Shown here: one piece after another, positions 41,362 through 50,017 of the stretch
How positions within the stretch are numbered: position 1 is the stretch's first letter
How the letters are laid out: each line of letters starts with the position of its first letter
DNA from: Patulibacter sp. SYSU D01012
GTDB lineage: Bacteria > Actinomycetota > Thermoleophilia > Solirubrobacterales > Solirubrobacteraceae
Length of the DNA: 64,000 nucleotides
Assembly (NCBI RefSeq): GCF_017916475.1
Contig: NZ_JAFMTB010000004.1
Location: forward strand, 62,001 to 126,000
Reading direction: 5' to 3'
Program-made: the position numbers and the translations under genes
The notes under the pieces: generated by a model
Told to the model about the DNA's origin: nothing
Databases searched by the model: none
The model's input: only the letters and a program-made list of their open reading frames with translations

Positions 41362-44300
41362 GCGCGGGCCTCCGGTCCGGGAGCGACGTCCGCCGGCGGG
41401 CGCGTCGGCGTGGGGGGCGGGAGGTCGACGGTCGGCCGCGGGGCGTGCAGCTCCTCGTCGATCTGCCGGTCGATCTCGGAGCCGAAGCTGCGCAGCACGT
41501 CGAGCACGACGCCGACGACGACGAGGTACACGCCGACGTCGAAGAGCGTCGACGAGTAGAGCTTGAGCGTGCCGAGGACCGGGATGTCGAGGTACCAGGA
41601 GCCGTGCTGCAGGACGTCCCCGCCGACGATCGCGCCGGCCAGCCCCGTGCCCGTCGCGATGACGAGCCCCAGGCCGATGACGAGGCCGGCGCCCACCGGC
41701 GCGGCCTCGCCCAGCTCGTAGCGTCCGCCCGCCAGGTAGCGGATCGTGAACGCCAGGCCGGCGACGATGCCGCCCGCGAACCCGCCGCCCGGCAGGTCGT
41801 GCCCCGCCCACAGCAGGTAGACGGAGAGCACGAGGACCGTGTGGAAGATCAGCCGCACGACGACCTCGAGCAGCAGCGAGCGCCGCTCGGGGGCGAGCGT
41901 GTTCTCGGCCACGAGCCACGAGCGGGCGGCGCGCGCCCGGCCCGCGCCGCCCGCGGGGTTCTGCGTCACCCGCAGCAGCGCGCCGGCGGCCGGCGTCGCG
42001 GTCGCGGCCGGCGCCGACGGACGCTCGGCCGCCGCCCGCGGGGCCCGCGTCGCCCACACCGGCGTGTCGGCGGCCGGGTCGCCCAGCCGCGGCACGGTGC
42101 GGGCCCGGCGGCGCAGGAAGATCAGGCTGGTGACGCCGGTCGCCGCGACGACGAGCACCGCGATCTCGCCCATCGTGTCCCACGCTCGGACGTCGACGAG
42201 CGTGACGTTGACGATGTTGTGCCCGCCGCCCAGCTCCGCGGCCGCCGCCATCAGGACCGAGACCGGGATGGCCTCGCGGGCCCCGGCGGCGACGAGCGTC
42301 AGGACCGCCATCAGGACGCCGACGACGACGCCGACGACCAGGTGGAGCCGCCGGCGTCCGCGCACCGACACGGTCCCGGTGAAGTGCGTCGGCAGGCGGC
42401 GCAGCACGAGGACCACGACGACGAGCGTCACCGTCTCGACGAGGAACTGCGTGAGCGCCAGGTCCGGCGCGCCCTGCAGCGCGAAGAGGGTCGCGACGCC
42501 GTAGCCGACGACGCCGGACAGGATCACGGCCTTCAGGCGGCGGCGCGCCCGCAGGGTCAGCACGGCGCCGGCGACGATCAGCGCGCCCACGAGCCCCTGG
42601 GGCGGCGCGTCCCACAGCCGCAGCTCGACGTGCCACGGCCCGCCGACGATCAACGCGACGGTCATGGCCGCCGTCAGCACCCCGAGGATCGTGAGCAGGT
42701 AGACGGGGAGCGAGCCGGACTGCGTGGCGCGGGCGGCGCGCACCGCGGCGCGCTCCGTCAGGCCGACGACGCCCAGGTAGACCCGCCGGGCGTCCGGCAT
42801 CCGCGGCCGCTCGTCCGCCGCCCGCTCGCGGCGCGGCGCGAGCGCCCCGACGACGCGCCGCTGCAGCGCGACGACGAGCGCCCCGCCGGCCAGGGCCGCG
42901 AGCGACAGGACCAGCGGCAGCCCGAAGCCGTGCCACGCGGCCAGGTGCAGCGGGTGGTCGGCGGGCCCGAGCGTGTCGGCCCAGCGCGCGGCGAGGGGAT
43001 CGACGGCGGCGAACGCGACGCCCAGCGCCAGGCCGCCGACGGCGAGCAGGGCCGGCGCCGCCTCGAGCCCCGGGTCGGCCGGCGCGCAGCGGCGATCGGG
43101 CACCTCGCCCTTCGTCGCGAACGCGCCCCACCAGAAGCGCCACGCGTAGGCCGCGGTCAGCGCCACGCCGACGACGATCACGGCGAGCAGGACGCCGTCG
43201 AGCGCGTCGCCGTGCGCGAGCGCCTCGAACGCCGTCTCCTTCGCGGCGAAGCCCGCGAACAGCGGCACGCCGGCCATCGACGCCGCGGCCAGGCCCGCGA
43301 TCGCCGCCAGGCGCGGCCGCGCGCGGCCCAGGCCGGAGAGCACGCGCAGATCGCGCGTGCCCGTGTCGTGGTCGACGATGCCGACGACGAGGAACGACGC
43401 GGACTTGTACAGGGCGTGCGCGAGCAGCAGGCCGATGCCGCCGAGCGCCACGTCGCGGCCGCCGTGGCCGACGAGCAGCGTCAGCAGGCCGAGCTGGCTG
43501 ACCGTGCCGTACGCGAGCAGCAGCTTCAGGTCGTGCTGACGCAGGGCGCGCACGGCGCCGAGCAGCAGCGTGGCGCTGCCGAGCACCAGCAGCGTGGGCC
43601 GCCACGCCGCGGAGTCCGCGAACGCGGGCGCCAGCCGGGCGACGAGGTACACGCCGGCCTTGACCATCGCCGCGGCGTGCAGGTAGGCGCTGACCGGCGT
43701 CGGGGCGGCCATCGCGCCGGGCAGCCAGAAGTGGAAGGGGACGAGCGCCGACTTCGTCAGGGCGCCGACGAGCAGCAGCGCGACGCCGACGTCGACCGCC
43801 GTGCCGCCCGGCGGGCTCGCGACGATCTCCGAGATCCGGTAGGTGCCGGCCGCCTGGCCGACGAGGACGGCGCCGACGAGCATCGCCAGGCCGCCCGCCG
43901 TCGTCACGACGAGCGCGTCCATCGCGGCGCGGCGCGCGCTCTGCCGGTCCCCCTGGTGCCCGACGAGCAGGAACGACAGGACGGTCGTCAGCTCCCAGAA
44001 GACGTAGAGCAGCAGCAGGTCGTCGGCCAGGACCAGGCCGAGCATCGCCCCGGCGAAGGCGACGAGGACGCCCGCGAAGCGCCCCAGCCCCGGCTCGTCG
44101 CTGCGGAAGTAGCGCGCGCAGTACGCGAGCACCAGCGCGCCGACGCCGGCGGCGACGAAGGCCAGCAGCAGCGACAGCGCGTCCAGCCGGAACGCCAGGT
44201 CCAGGTCGAAGCTCGGCAGCCAGCGGTGGACGGTCTCGACGGCGCCGCCGCCGGTGACCTCGCCCGTCCGCGTGATCGCCCACGCCACGGCCGCGGCGGG

Positions 44301-44399
44301 TGCGAGGGCGAGCAGCAGGAAGGCCCGCCGGCCGAGCCGGGACACGAGCCACGGCGCCGCCAGGGCGGCCACCGCGTGGGCGCCGAGGACGGCGATCAC
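41358..44399 (-). CDS. mnhA: fused Mrp Na+/H+ antiporter subunits A and B
   Basis: This 1013-residue protein begins with the NuoL-like MrpA domain: LLLLYVFWELTTVLSFLLVG with the conserved Glu, LTKSALVPFHFWLPGAMAAPTPVSAYLHAA with Lys, and ETAFEALAHG. A MrpA C-terminal region follows (LALTQFLVETVTLVVVVLVL). From about residue 825 a complete MrpB-like domain is attached (LLEVVVRLIFHTVLVLSVYLLWAGHDLPGGGFAGG, KLYSSTLFDVGVYLVVVGVVLDVL). No separate mrpB exists. The GTG start has GGAGG nine bases upstream. It heads the A/B-C-D-E-F-G operon, all junctions overlapping. Confidence 0.92.
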   Translation of the reverse strand: MIAVLGAHAVAALAAPWLVSRLGRRAFLLLALAPAAAVAWAITRTGEVTGGGAVETVHRWLPSFDLDLAFRLDALSLLLAFVAAGVGALVLAYCARYFRSDEPGLGRFAGVLVAFAGAMLGLVLADDLLLLYVFWELTTVLSFLLVGHQGDRQSARRAAMDALVVTTAGGLAMLVGAVLVGQAAGTYRISEIVASPPGGTAVDVGVALLLVGALTKSALVPFHFWLPGAMAAPTPVSAYLHAAAMVKAGVYLVARLAPAFADSAAWRPTLLVLGSATLLLGAVRALRQHDLKLLLAYGTVSQLGLLTLLVGHGGRDVALGGIGLLLAHALYKSASFLVVGIVDHDTGTRDLRVLSGLGRARPRLAAIAGLAAASMAGVPLFAGFAAKETAFEALAHGDALDGVLLAVIVVGVALTAAYAWRFWWGAFATKGEVPDRRCAPADPGLEAAPALLAVGGLALGVAFAAVDPLAARWADTLGPADHPLHLAAWHGFGLPLVLSLAALAGGALVVALQRRVVGALAPRRERAADERPRMPDARRVYLGVVGLTERAAVRAARATQSGSLPVYLLTILGVLTAAMTVALIVGGPWHVELRLWDAPPQGLVGALIVAGAVLTLRARRRLKAVILSGVVGYGVATLFALQGAPDLALTQFLVETVTLVVVVLVLRRLPTHFTGTVSVRGRRRLHLVVGVVVGVLMAVLTLVAAGAREAIPVSVLMAAAAELGGGHNIVNVTLVDVRAWDTMGEIAVLVVAATGVTSLIFLRRRARTVPRLGDPAADTPVWATRAPRAAAERPSAPAATATPAAGALLRVTQNPAGGAGRARAARSWLVAENTLAPERRSLLLEVVVRLIFHTVLVLSVYLLWAGHDLPGGGFAGGIVAGLAFTIRYLAGGRYELGEAAPVGAGLVIGLGLVIATGTGLAGAIVGGDVLQHGSWYLDIPVLGTLKLYSSTLFDVGVYLVVVGVVLDVLRSFGSEIDRQIDEELHAPRPTVDLPPPTPTRPPADVAPGPEARA

Positions 44400-44539
44400 C
44401 CCCGGTCCTCCGGCTCCGTGCAGGGGCCCCCGCGGCGGTCGTTCGGCCGTCGCTGGAGTGCCCCCGGCAAGGACCCATTGTCGCACGGATGGCGCGTCGG
44501 CGCGCACGGTGGGGCCGCGGCCGCGAGGTCCGGCGGCCG

Positions 44540-44545
44540 TATGCT
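44540..44545 (+). promoter_or_regulatory. -10 element of the MOSC gene
   Basis: TATGCT ends 6 bases before the ATG at 44552. Confidence 0.5.
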
Positions 44546-44551
44546 GCCGCC

Positions 44552-45283
44552 ATGCCCGAGCCGCTCGGCCGCGTCGCCGCCCTCCACCGCTACCCCGTGA
44601 AGTCGATGCGCGGGGAGCTGCTGCAGACCGCCGACCTGGACGGCGCCGGGCTCGACGGCGACCGCGCCTGGGCGCTCCTGGACCGCATGCGCAACTGGGC
44701 GTCGGCGAAGACGAACCGGGAGCGCTGGCGCCTGGTCGACGGCATGCTCGACCTGCGCGCCACCACGGACGAGCAGGGCGTCGTCGTCACCCTGCCGGAC
44801 GGCACCACGGCGCGCGCGGGCGAGCCCGCCGCCGACGAGGCGCTCTCCGCCCACCTGGGCCGCGAGCTGCGCTTCGACCGCGGCGACCGCGGCTACCGGT
44901 GGGGCCGGCACCACGACGCCGCGCCCCTGCACCTGGTGACGACCGCCACCCTCGCGGCGCTCGCCGACGACGACGGCACGCCGCTCGACCCGCTGCGGCT
45001 GCGCCCGAACGTCGTGCTCGAGACGCCCGAGGGCGCGCCGGACTTCGCCGAGGACGCCTGGCCCGGCCGGGCGTTCCGCCTGGGCGGCGCGGTGCTGCGC
45101 GCGACGGAGCGGACGGAGCGCTGCGTCATGACGACCCGCGCGCAGGGGGACGAGGTTCCCGAGGGCCGCACCGTCCTGAAGCGCATCGGCCAGCGCAACG
45201 AGGCGTGCGCCGGCATCTACTTCGCGGTCGTCACCCCCGGCCGCGTGTCCGTCGGCGACGAGCTCCATCCCCTCGACGACTGA
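44552..45283 (+). CDS. MOSC-domain protein (YcbX/mARC-like)
   Basis: This 243-residue protein has an N-terminal MOSC beta-barrel segment (VAALHRYPVKSMRGELLQTADLDGAGLDGDRAWAL) and a C-terminal MOSC core with LRLRPNVVLETPEG, FRLGGAVLRATERTERCVMTT and a conserved Cys in ERCVMTT that could bind the molybdenum cofactor. YcbX/mARC proteins reduce N-hydroxylated compounds; this is a family expectation. It is divergent from the Mrp operon over about 150 bases. Confidence 0.9.
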   Translation: MPEPLGRVAALHRYPVKSMRGELLQTADLDGAGLDGDRAWALLDRMRNWASAKTNRERWRLVDGMLDLRATTDEQGVVVTLPDGTTARAGEPAADEALSAHLGRELRFDRGDRGYRWGRHHDAAPLHLVTTATLAALADDDGTPLDPLRLRPNVVLETPEGAPDFAEDAWPGRAFRLGGAVLRATERTERCVMTTRAQGDEVPEGRTVLKRIGQRNEACAGIYFAVVTPGRVSVGDELHPLDD

Positions 45284-45304
45284 GCGCCCGTCGGGGCGCT
45301 GCCG

Positions 45305-45310
45305 CATACT
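45305..45310 (+). promoter_or_regulatory. -10-like element of the TetR gene
   Basis: CATACT ends 6 bases before the ATG at 45317. It departs from TANNNT only at the first base. Confidence 0.4.
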
Positions 45311-45316
45311 CCCCGC

Positions 45317-45922
45317 ATGCCCGGACCCGCCCGCACGCGCCTGACGCACGAGGAGCGCCGGGCGGGAATCCTCGACGCCGCCGGCCGCGTCATCGTCGAC
45401 CGCGGCGTGCACGCCTTCCGGATCCAGGACGTCGCGGACGCCGCCGGGGTGTCGCAGCCGCTGGTCTCGGCGCACTTCTCCTCCCGCGACGAGCTGATCG
45501 CCGCCGCGTTCCTGCGTGCGGACGAGCGCGCGCTGGCCGACGTCGTCGACGAGCTCGCCGCCCTGCCGCCCGGCCGCGAGCGGATCGTCCGCTTCGTGCA
45601 CTCGTCCACGCTCGAGGACGACCAGCAGACGCCGGACGGCCGCGAGCTCTGGCACCAGCTGTGGACGCAGGCGCGCTTCTCCCCCGTCGTGCAGGACGTC
45701 GTCCGCGATCGGCAGGCGGCGTGGATCGCGCTGCTGACCGACGTGCTGGCCGAGGCCCGCCAGACGGGAGACGCCCCGGCGGCGCTCGACCCCGCCCGCG
45801 CCGCGGTGCTGCTGATGGCGGTCGTCGACGGCCTGACGGCGCCGCTCCGCTGCGGCATCGTCACCGACGACGAGGCCGTCGCGGTGCTCGACGACGCGGT
45901 CGGCGCGATCCTGGCCGGCTGA
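45317..45922 (+). CDS. TetR-family transcriptional regulator
   Basis: This 201-residue repressor has the TetR helix-turn-helix at about residues 14-60 (ILDAAGRVIVDRGVHAFRIQDVADAAGVSQPLVSAHFSSRDELIAAAF). The ligand domain follows, with WHQLWTQARFSPVVQDVVRDRQAAWIALL. It precedes an MFS exporter gene by 123 bases, and the spacer contains a perfect inverted repeat next to the exporter promoter, so it is the likely local repressor. The ligand is unknown. Confidence 0.9.
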   Translation: MPGPARTRLTHEERRAGILDAAGRVIVDRGVHAFRIQDVADAAGVSQPLVSAHFSSRDELIAAAFLRADERALADVVDELAALPPGRERIVRFVHSSTLEDDQQTPDGRELWHQLWTQARFSPVVQDVVRDRQAAWIALLTDVLAEARQTGDAPAALDPARAAVLLMAVVDGLTAPLRCGIVTDDEAVAVLDDAVGAILAG

Positions 45923-46013
45923 GGCCGTGCTCGCCCGGGGGCGTCCGCGGCGGCGCCGCGGGCCGGCGTCCGGCGCGGCGATCGCCCGCCGCTGGGTGAC
46001 CGCACGCACGCCC

Positions 46014-46033
46014 AACTGATCCCGCCATCAGTT
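46014..46033. promoter_or_regulatory. perfect inverted-repeat operator before the MFS gene
   Basis: AACTGAT (46014-46020) and ATCAGTT (46027-46033) are separated by CCCGCC. This AT-rich 20-base palindrome stands out in GC-rich DNA. It occupies the -35/-10 spacer of the MFS promoter (-10 TACCGT, sharing its first base). This is the layout of a TetR-family operator that blocks polymerase. Confidence 0.7.
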
Positions 46034-46038
46034 ACCGT
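46033..46038 (+). promoter_or_regulatory. -10 element of the MFS gene
   Basis: TACCGT ends 7 bases before GTG 46046 and overlaps an alternative GTG at 46037, which argues for the later start. Confidence 0.5.
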
Positions 46039-46045
46039 GGACGAT

Positions 46046-47281
46046 GTGACCACGATCGCCGCCCCCGACGCTCGACGTCCACGTGCCGAGAGCCCTGCGG
46101 TCGCCGCCCTGCGCTCACCCGGCGTGGCGCGCCTGCTCCTGCTCTCGCTGCTCGCCCGCGCCCCCGTCGCGGTGCTCGGCCTGCTGTTCCTGCTGCGCGC
46201 CCGCGACCTGGGCGGCGGCTACGCGATCGCGGGCGCCGTCTCGGCGGCCGCCGGCGTCGGCATGGCGCTCGGCTCGCCGCTGCTCGGCCGCGCCGTCGAC
46301 CGCCTGGGCGCCTCGCCCGTCCTGCTCGCGGCGATGGCCGTCTCGGGCTCGATGCTCGTCGTCGGCGGCCTGCTGCCCGACAGCGCCCCGGCGTGGGCGC
46401 TGCTGCCGCTCGCGCTGCTCGCCGGCGCGGGGCAGCCGCCCGTCGCGCCGTGTCTGCGGACGCTCTTCGGCCGGATCCTGCCGGACCCGCGGATCCGCCA
46501 CGCCGCGCTGGCGGTCGAGGCGTCCGTGCAGGAGATCACCTTCATGGTCGGGCCGCTGCTGTTCATCAGCGTGCTGGCCGCGCACGACCCCTCGCTGGGC
46601 ATGATCGCCGGCGCGGTGGCCCTGTCGGCGGCGACGACGGCGTTCGCCCGCTCGCCCGAGCCGCGCGCGATGCCGACGCGCACGGGTGCCGCGGCGCGGC
46701 ACGACAGCCCGCTGCGCAACGCGTCGATCCGCACCCTGCTGGCGGCGACGAGCGGCCTGGGCATCATGTTCGGCGCCGCCGAGGTGGCCATCACCGGCGC
46801 GGCCGAGGAGTCCGGGTCCGGCGCGGCGCTCGGCCTGCTCCTGACGGCCTACTGCGTCGGCAGCCTGATCGCCGGCCTGCTGTCCGCGCACCACGGGCCG
46901 AGCGGCTCGCCCGTCCGGCGCCTGATCGTGCTGCTCGTCGCCGCGACGGTCGGGCACGCCGCGCTCGCCGCCGCGCCGAGCCTGTGGATCCTGGGCCTGC
47001 TGCTCGTCCTGGCCGGCGCCGCCATCGCTCCGCTGTTCGCCGTCATCTACGGGCTGTGCGGCCAGGTCGCCGCCGAGGGCACGGTGACGGAGGCGTACAC
47101 GTGGCTCGGCAGCGGCATGTTCGCCGCCGGCGCGATCGGCTCGGCGATCTCGGGCGCGATCGTCGACGCCGCGTCGCCGCACGTCGCGTTCCTCGCCGCC
47201 GCCTCGTTCGTCGGCGTCGCGACCGTCGTCACCGCGCTGTCGGCGCGCTCGCTGCGGCGCGACGCCGCGGCGGCGGCGTAG
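46046..47281 (+). CDS. MFS transporter, probable drug exporter
   Basis: This 411-residue permease has about twelve membrane helices, with LGSPLLGRAVDRLGASPVLLAA as the loop 2-3 signature (GXXXDRXG). The N-terminus is a short cytoplasmic tail. It lacks an attached regulatory domain. The upstream TetR gene and the operator at 46014-46033 point to induction by a toxic ligand, so export is more likely than uptake; the substrate is unknown. I start at GTG 46046 because the -10 hexamer overlaps the earlier GTG at 46037. Confidence 0.88.
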   Translation: MTTIAAPDARRPRAESPAVAALRSPGVARLLLLSLLARAPVAVLGLLFLLRARDLGGGYAIAGAVSAAAGVGMALGSPLLGRAVDRLGASPVLLAAMAVSGSMLVVGGLLPDSAPAWALLPLALLAGAGQPPVAPCLRTLFGRILPDPRIRHAALAVEASVQEITFMVGPLLFISVLAAHDPSLGMIAGAVALSAATTAFARSPEPRAMPTRTGAAARHDSPLRNASIRTLLAATSGLGIMFGAAEVAITGAAEESGSGAALGLLLTAYCVGSLIAGLLSAHHGPSGSPVRRLIVLLVAATVGHAALAAAPSLWILGLLLVLAGAAIAPLFAVIYGLCGQVAAEGTVTEAYTWLGSGMFAAGAIGSAISGAIVDAASPHVAFLAAASFVGVATVVTALSARSLRRDAAAAA

Positions 47282-47284
47282 CGG

Positions 47285-48739
47285 TCAGCGACCGCGCCGC
47301 GCCAGCCAGGCGGCCTCCTGGCGGCCCAGCTCGCTCGCGGGCGGGTCGCCCATGAGCCATTCGCGGACGATGCGGTGGTAGTTGAGCCGCGCGTCGAGCT
47401 GGGCGCAGACCGCGATCGCCATCCCCGCCAGGCGCAGGCTCATCATGTACTCGGCGGGCACGGTGGCCCGCCGGGTCTTCGCCCAGTAGGGCGAGCGCGG
47501 GTCGCCGACCTGGAAGATCATCCGCGCGACGTCCTCGGGCGCCAGGCGCGAGTCCTCGTCCTCGATCGCGAACCACACGAGCTGCTCGGCGAGCGCCAGC
47601 GCGTCGTCGGGCGTGAAGCCGGCGCTCGGCGGCACCCAGTCGATCGCCTCCATGTGCCGCAGGAGCGCCTCGCCGTCGCGGGCCATGCACAGGCGGATGG
47701 CCTGGGCCTGGTTCTCGACCATCTCGCGCGAGATCTGGTGGAACAGGCCGTAGTCCAGGAACGCGACGCGGCCGTCCGGCAGCAGGATCGAGTTGCCCGG
47801 GTGCGGGTCGGCGGAGAACTGCCCGTCGCGCCAGACGCCGCCGTAGTAGAAGCGGAAGACGATCTCGGCCAGGCGGTCGCGCTCCTCCTGGCTCTTCGTC
47901 GTCCAGGCGTCGAAGGGCTGGCCGTCGACGAACTCGGTCACGATGACCCGCCGGCCCGAGAGCTCGGTGGAGACGCCGGGCACCAGGACGAACGGGTGGT
48001 CGCGGTGCAGCCGGGCCATGCGGCGCTGGTTGCTCGCCTCGAGCTCGTAGTCAAGCTCCTCGATCGTGCGCTCGGTGATCTCGCGGCCGACGGACTGCAC
48101 GTCCATGCCGGGCACGACCGTCTTCGCCAGCCGCAGGATCAGGCCCATGTTCTGCAGGTCCGCCCGGACGGCGGCGTCGATGCCGGGGTACTGGACCTTC
48201 ACCGCCGCGACGTCCGTCCGCCAGCCGCGCGGCTTCTCGCGCAGCCGGGCGCGGTAGACCTGGCCGATCGACGCGGCGCCGATCGGCTCCTCCTCGACGT
48301 CCGCGAAGACCGCGGAGAGCGGCTGCCCCATGTCGGCCTCCATGACCTTGCGCATGTCGCGGAAGGCCACCGTCGGGGCCATGTCGCGCAGGCGCGCGAG
48401 CTTCGCCTGGAACTCGTCGCGGTGCTCCGGCGGGACCAGGCCGACGTCCATGAAGCTCAGCACCTGGCCGACCTTCATCGCCGCGCCCTTCATCGTCCCG
48501 AGCACGTCGACGATCTGCTCAGCCGTCTGGAACTGCTGGCGCGACATCCGCTCCGAGCGCTCGGCGTCGGTGCGGCCCAGGTTCGTCACCCGGGTGGCGC
48601 CCTCGCGCACCGCGGCGCCGGCGGCCAGCCGGCCGAGCGACGCGGCCCGGCGGTAGCGGCCGGTGGGCAGCGCGTCCCGCGCGTCCTCGTCCCCCGCGGC
48701 GGGCTCGGGACGGTCGGGGTTCCCGCGGCGGCGCGCCAT
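47285..48739 (-). CDS. ABC1/UbiB-family atypical kinase
   Basis: This 484-residue protein has the family hallmarks: the KXGQ motif in MKGAAMKVGQVLSFMD, the Ala-rich loop in EPIGAASIGQVYRARL in place of a P-loop, VAAVKVQYPGI with the ATP-binding Lys, catalytic DPHPGNSILL and metal-binding FLDYGLF. Members (UbiB, ADCK, AarF) support quinone or lipid metabolism through ATPase/kinase activity. It is convergent with the MFS gene across 3 bases. TACGAT lies 6 bases before ATG. Confidence 0.92.
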   Translation of the reverse strand: MARRRGNPDRPEPAAGDEDARDALPTGRYRRAASLGRLAAGAAVREGATRVTNLGRTDAERSERMSRQQFQTAEQIVDVLGTMKGAAMKVGQVLSFMDVGLVPPEHRDEFQAKLARLRDMAPTVAFRDMRKVMEADMGQPLSAVFADVEEEPIGAASIGQVYRARLREKPRGWRTDVAAVKVQYPGIDAAVRADLQNMGLILRLAKTVVPGMDVQSVGREITERTIEELDYELEASNQRRMARLHRDHPFVLVPGVSTELSGRRVIVTEFVDGQPFDAWTTKSQEERDRLAEIVFRFYYGGVWRDGQFSADPHPGNSILLPDGRVAFLDYGLFHQISREMVENQAQAIRLCMARDGEALLRHMEAIDWVPPSAGFTPDDALALAEQLVWFAIEDEDSRLAPEDVARMIFQVGDPRSPYWAKTRRATVPAEYMMSLRLAGMAIAVCAQLDARLNYHRIVREWLMGDPPASELGRQEAAWLARRGR

Positions 48740-48745
48740 GCCGGG

Positions 48746-48751
48746 ATCGTA
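48746..48751 (-). promoter_or_regulatory. -10 element of the ABC1-kinase gene
   Basis: TACGAT on the minus strand ends 6 bases before the ATG at 48739. Confidence 0.5.
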
Positions 48752-48830
48752 CCCGCGGTCGCGCCCGTGCCCGCCGGGGTGGCGGATGGGCGCTCCGCGC
48801 GGGCGGGGGCGGGCGGCGCCCGCCGCCGCG

Positions 48831-49085
48831 TCACTGGTCGTAGCGCTCGACCGTCTCCGCCGACCGGACGTGCGCCTGGTCGGGGTCGCGCCCCGCCTCG
48901 CGGAGCGCGCGGCGCTGGCGCAGCAGGTCCCACAGCTGGTCCAGGCGCACCTGGATGCGCTCCAGCTCGGCCTGCTCGTCGTCGGTCAGCCCGCGGCCGC
49001 CGTCGGCGTGCTCGCGCAGCGCCTTCTCGCGCGCGACGAGCTCCTCGATGCGGTCCTCCTGCGGCTGGTCGGGATCCTGGGCCAT
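48831..49085 (-). CDS. DUF2630 family protein
   Basis: This 84-residue protein matches DUF2630: IEELVAREKALREHADGG then LTDDEQAELERIQVRLDQLWDLLRQRRALREAG and DPDQAHVRSAETVERYDQ. Two long charged helices, probably a coiled coil, are expected. Function is unknown; the family is actinobacterial. GGAG lies about eight bases before ATG, so it has a leader. Confidence 0.88.
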   Translation of the reverse strand: MAQDPDQPQEDRIEELVAREKALREHADGGRGLTDDEQAELERIQVRLDQLWDLLRQRRALREAGRDPDQAHVRSAETVERYDQ

Positions 49086-49152
49086 GCGGTGCTCCTCGGT
49101 CGGGGGGGGTGTCGGCCGGCCGGTACCCGCTCGGGCGGTCCGGCCACGTGCC

Positions 49153-49941
49153 TCAGGGGCGGCGGACCTTCGACCCGGGCACCAGGTCGTCCGAGCCGTC
49201 CGGCCAGCGGATCCAGCACTTCGTGCCGCCGTCGTAGTCGGCGGCCTCGAGGACGAGGCGCACCTCGTGCTCCTCGGTCTCCCCCGCGTCGCCCGGCAGC
49301 GAGACGATCACCGGCTCGTCGCCCTCGGGGTCCAGGCCGCGCCAGACGCGGACGAACGGGTTGTGCTCGCGCTCGTGGCCGATCGTCGACGGGCGGTTGT
49401 GGCCCGAGACGACGATGGTGTCGTCGGGCAGCGCGAGCAGCGTGTCCATGATCGAGGCGCGCAGGTCCTCGAACGTCGTGTGGCCGGGCGCGCGGACGCC
49501 GGCGACCGACTCGCGGAAGAGGGTGTCGCCGGTGAAGACGTGTCCGTGGCCGACGAAGCTCAGCATCCCCTGCGTGTGGCCCGGGGTCGCGACGGCCTTC
49601 AGCTCCAGGTCGTCGCCGATGCGGATCGTCTCGCCGTCCTCGATGTTCTGCGTGAACCCGACGACGAACTCCTCGGCGAGCGGCTGCTCGAACGCGTGGA
49701 TCATCACGTCGACCTTGCCGATGCGGTCGAGGATCTCCTCGAGCTCGGAGACGTGGTCGTAGTGGTGGTGCGTGACGAGGACGGCGGCGGGCGTCATGCC
49801 GTGCCGCGCGGCCGCCTCGGTCATCTTCTTCGCGTCCGCCCCCGCGTCGACGAAGGCGCAGGGGCCGCCGGGGAACCCCACGACGTAGGAGTTGCCCACG
49901 TACGCGGGGATCTCGATGCGTTCGACGACGAGCTCGGGCAT
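49153..49941 (-). CDS. MBL-fold hydrolase (glyoxalase II-like)
   Basis: This 262-residue protein has the metal-binding motif THHHYDHVSELEEI at about residue 57, then VATPGHTQGMLSFV, FTGDTLFRES and VVSGHNRPST. Lengthwise it matches actinobacterial MBL hydrolases with a small C-terminal beta extension (KCWIRWPDGSDDLVPGSKVRRP). Hydroxyacylglutathione- or mycothiol-type thioesters are possible substrates. A second glyoxalase-pathway gene, glyoxalase I, lies 4.6 kb away. Confidence 0.88.
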   Translation of the reverse strand: MPELVVERIEIPAYVGNSYVVGFPGGPCAFVDAGADAKKMTEAAARHGMTPAAVLVTHHHYDHVSELEEILDRIGKVDVMIHAFEQPLAEEFVVGFTQNIEDGETIRIGDDLELKAVATPGHTQGMLSFVGHGHVFTGDTLFRESVAGVRAPGHTTFEDLRASIMDTLLALPDDTIVVSGHNRPSTIGHEREHNPFVRVWRGLDPEGDEPVIVSLPGDAGETEEHEVRLVLEAADYDGGTKCWIRWPDGSDDLVPGSKVRRP

Positions 49942-49965
49942 CGCCCGATCCTCGCAGACGCCGCG

Positions 49966-50012
49966 GCGCGGGCCCGCCGCCTCGGAGCCCCCTCCGGGCG
50001 GCGGGCCCGCGC
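49966..50012. terminator. 16-bp GC stem-loop
   Basis: A perfect 16-bp stem with a 15-base loop occupies the spacer right after the stop of the first M1 peptidase gene and before the MBL hydrolase gene. It is a strong terminator candidate. Confidence 0.6.
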
Positions 50013-50017
50013 GTCGG

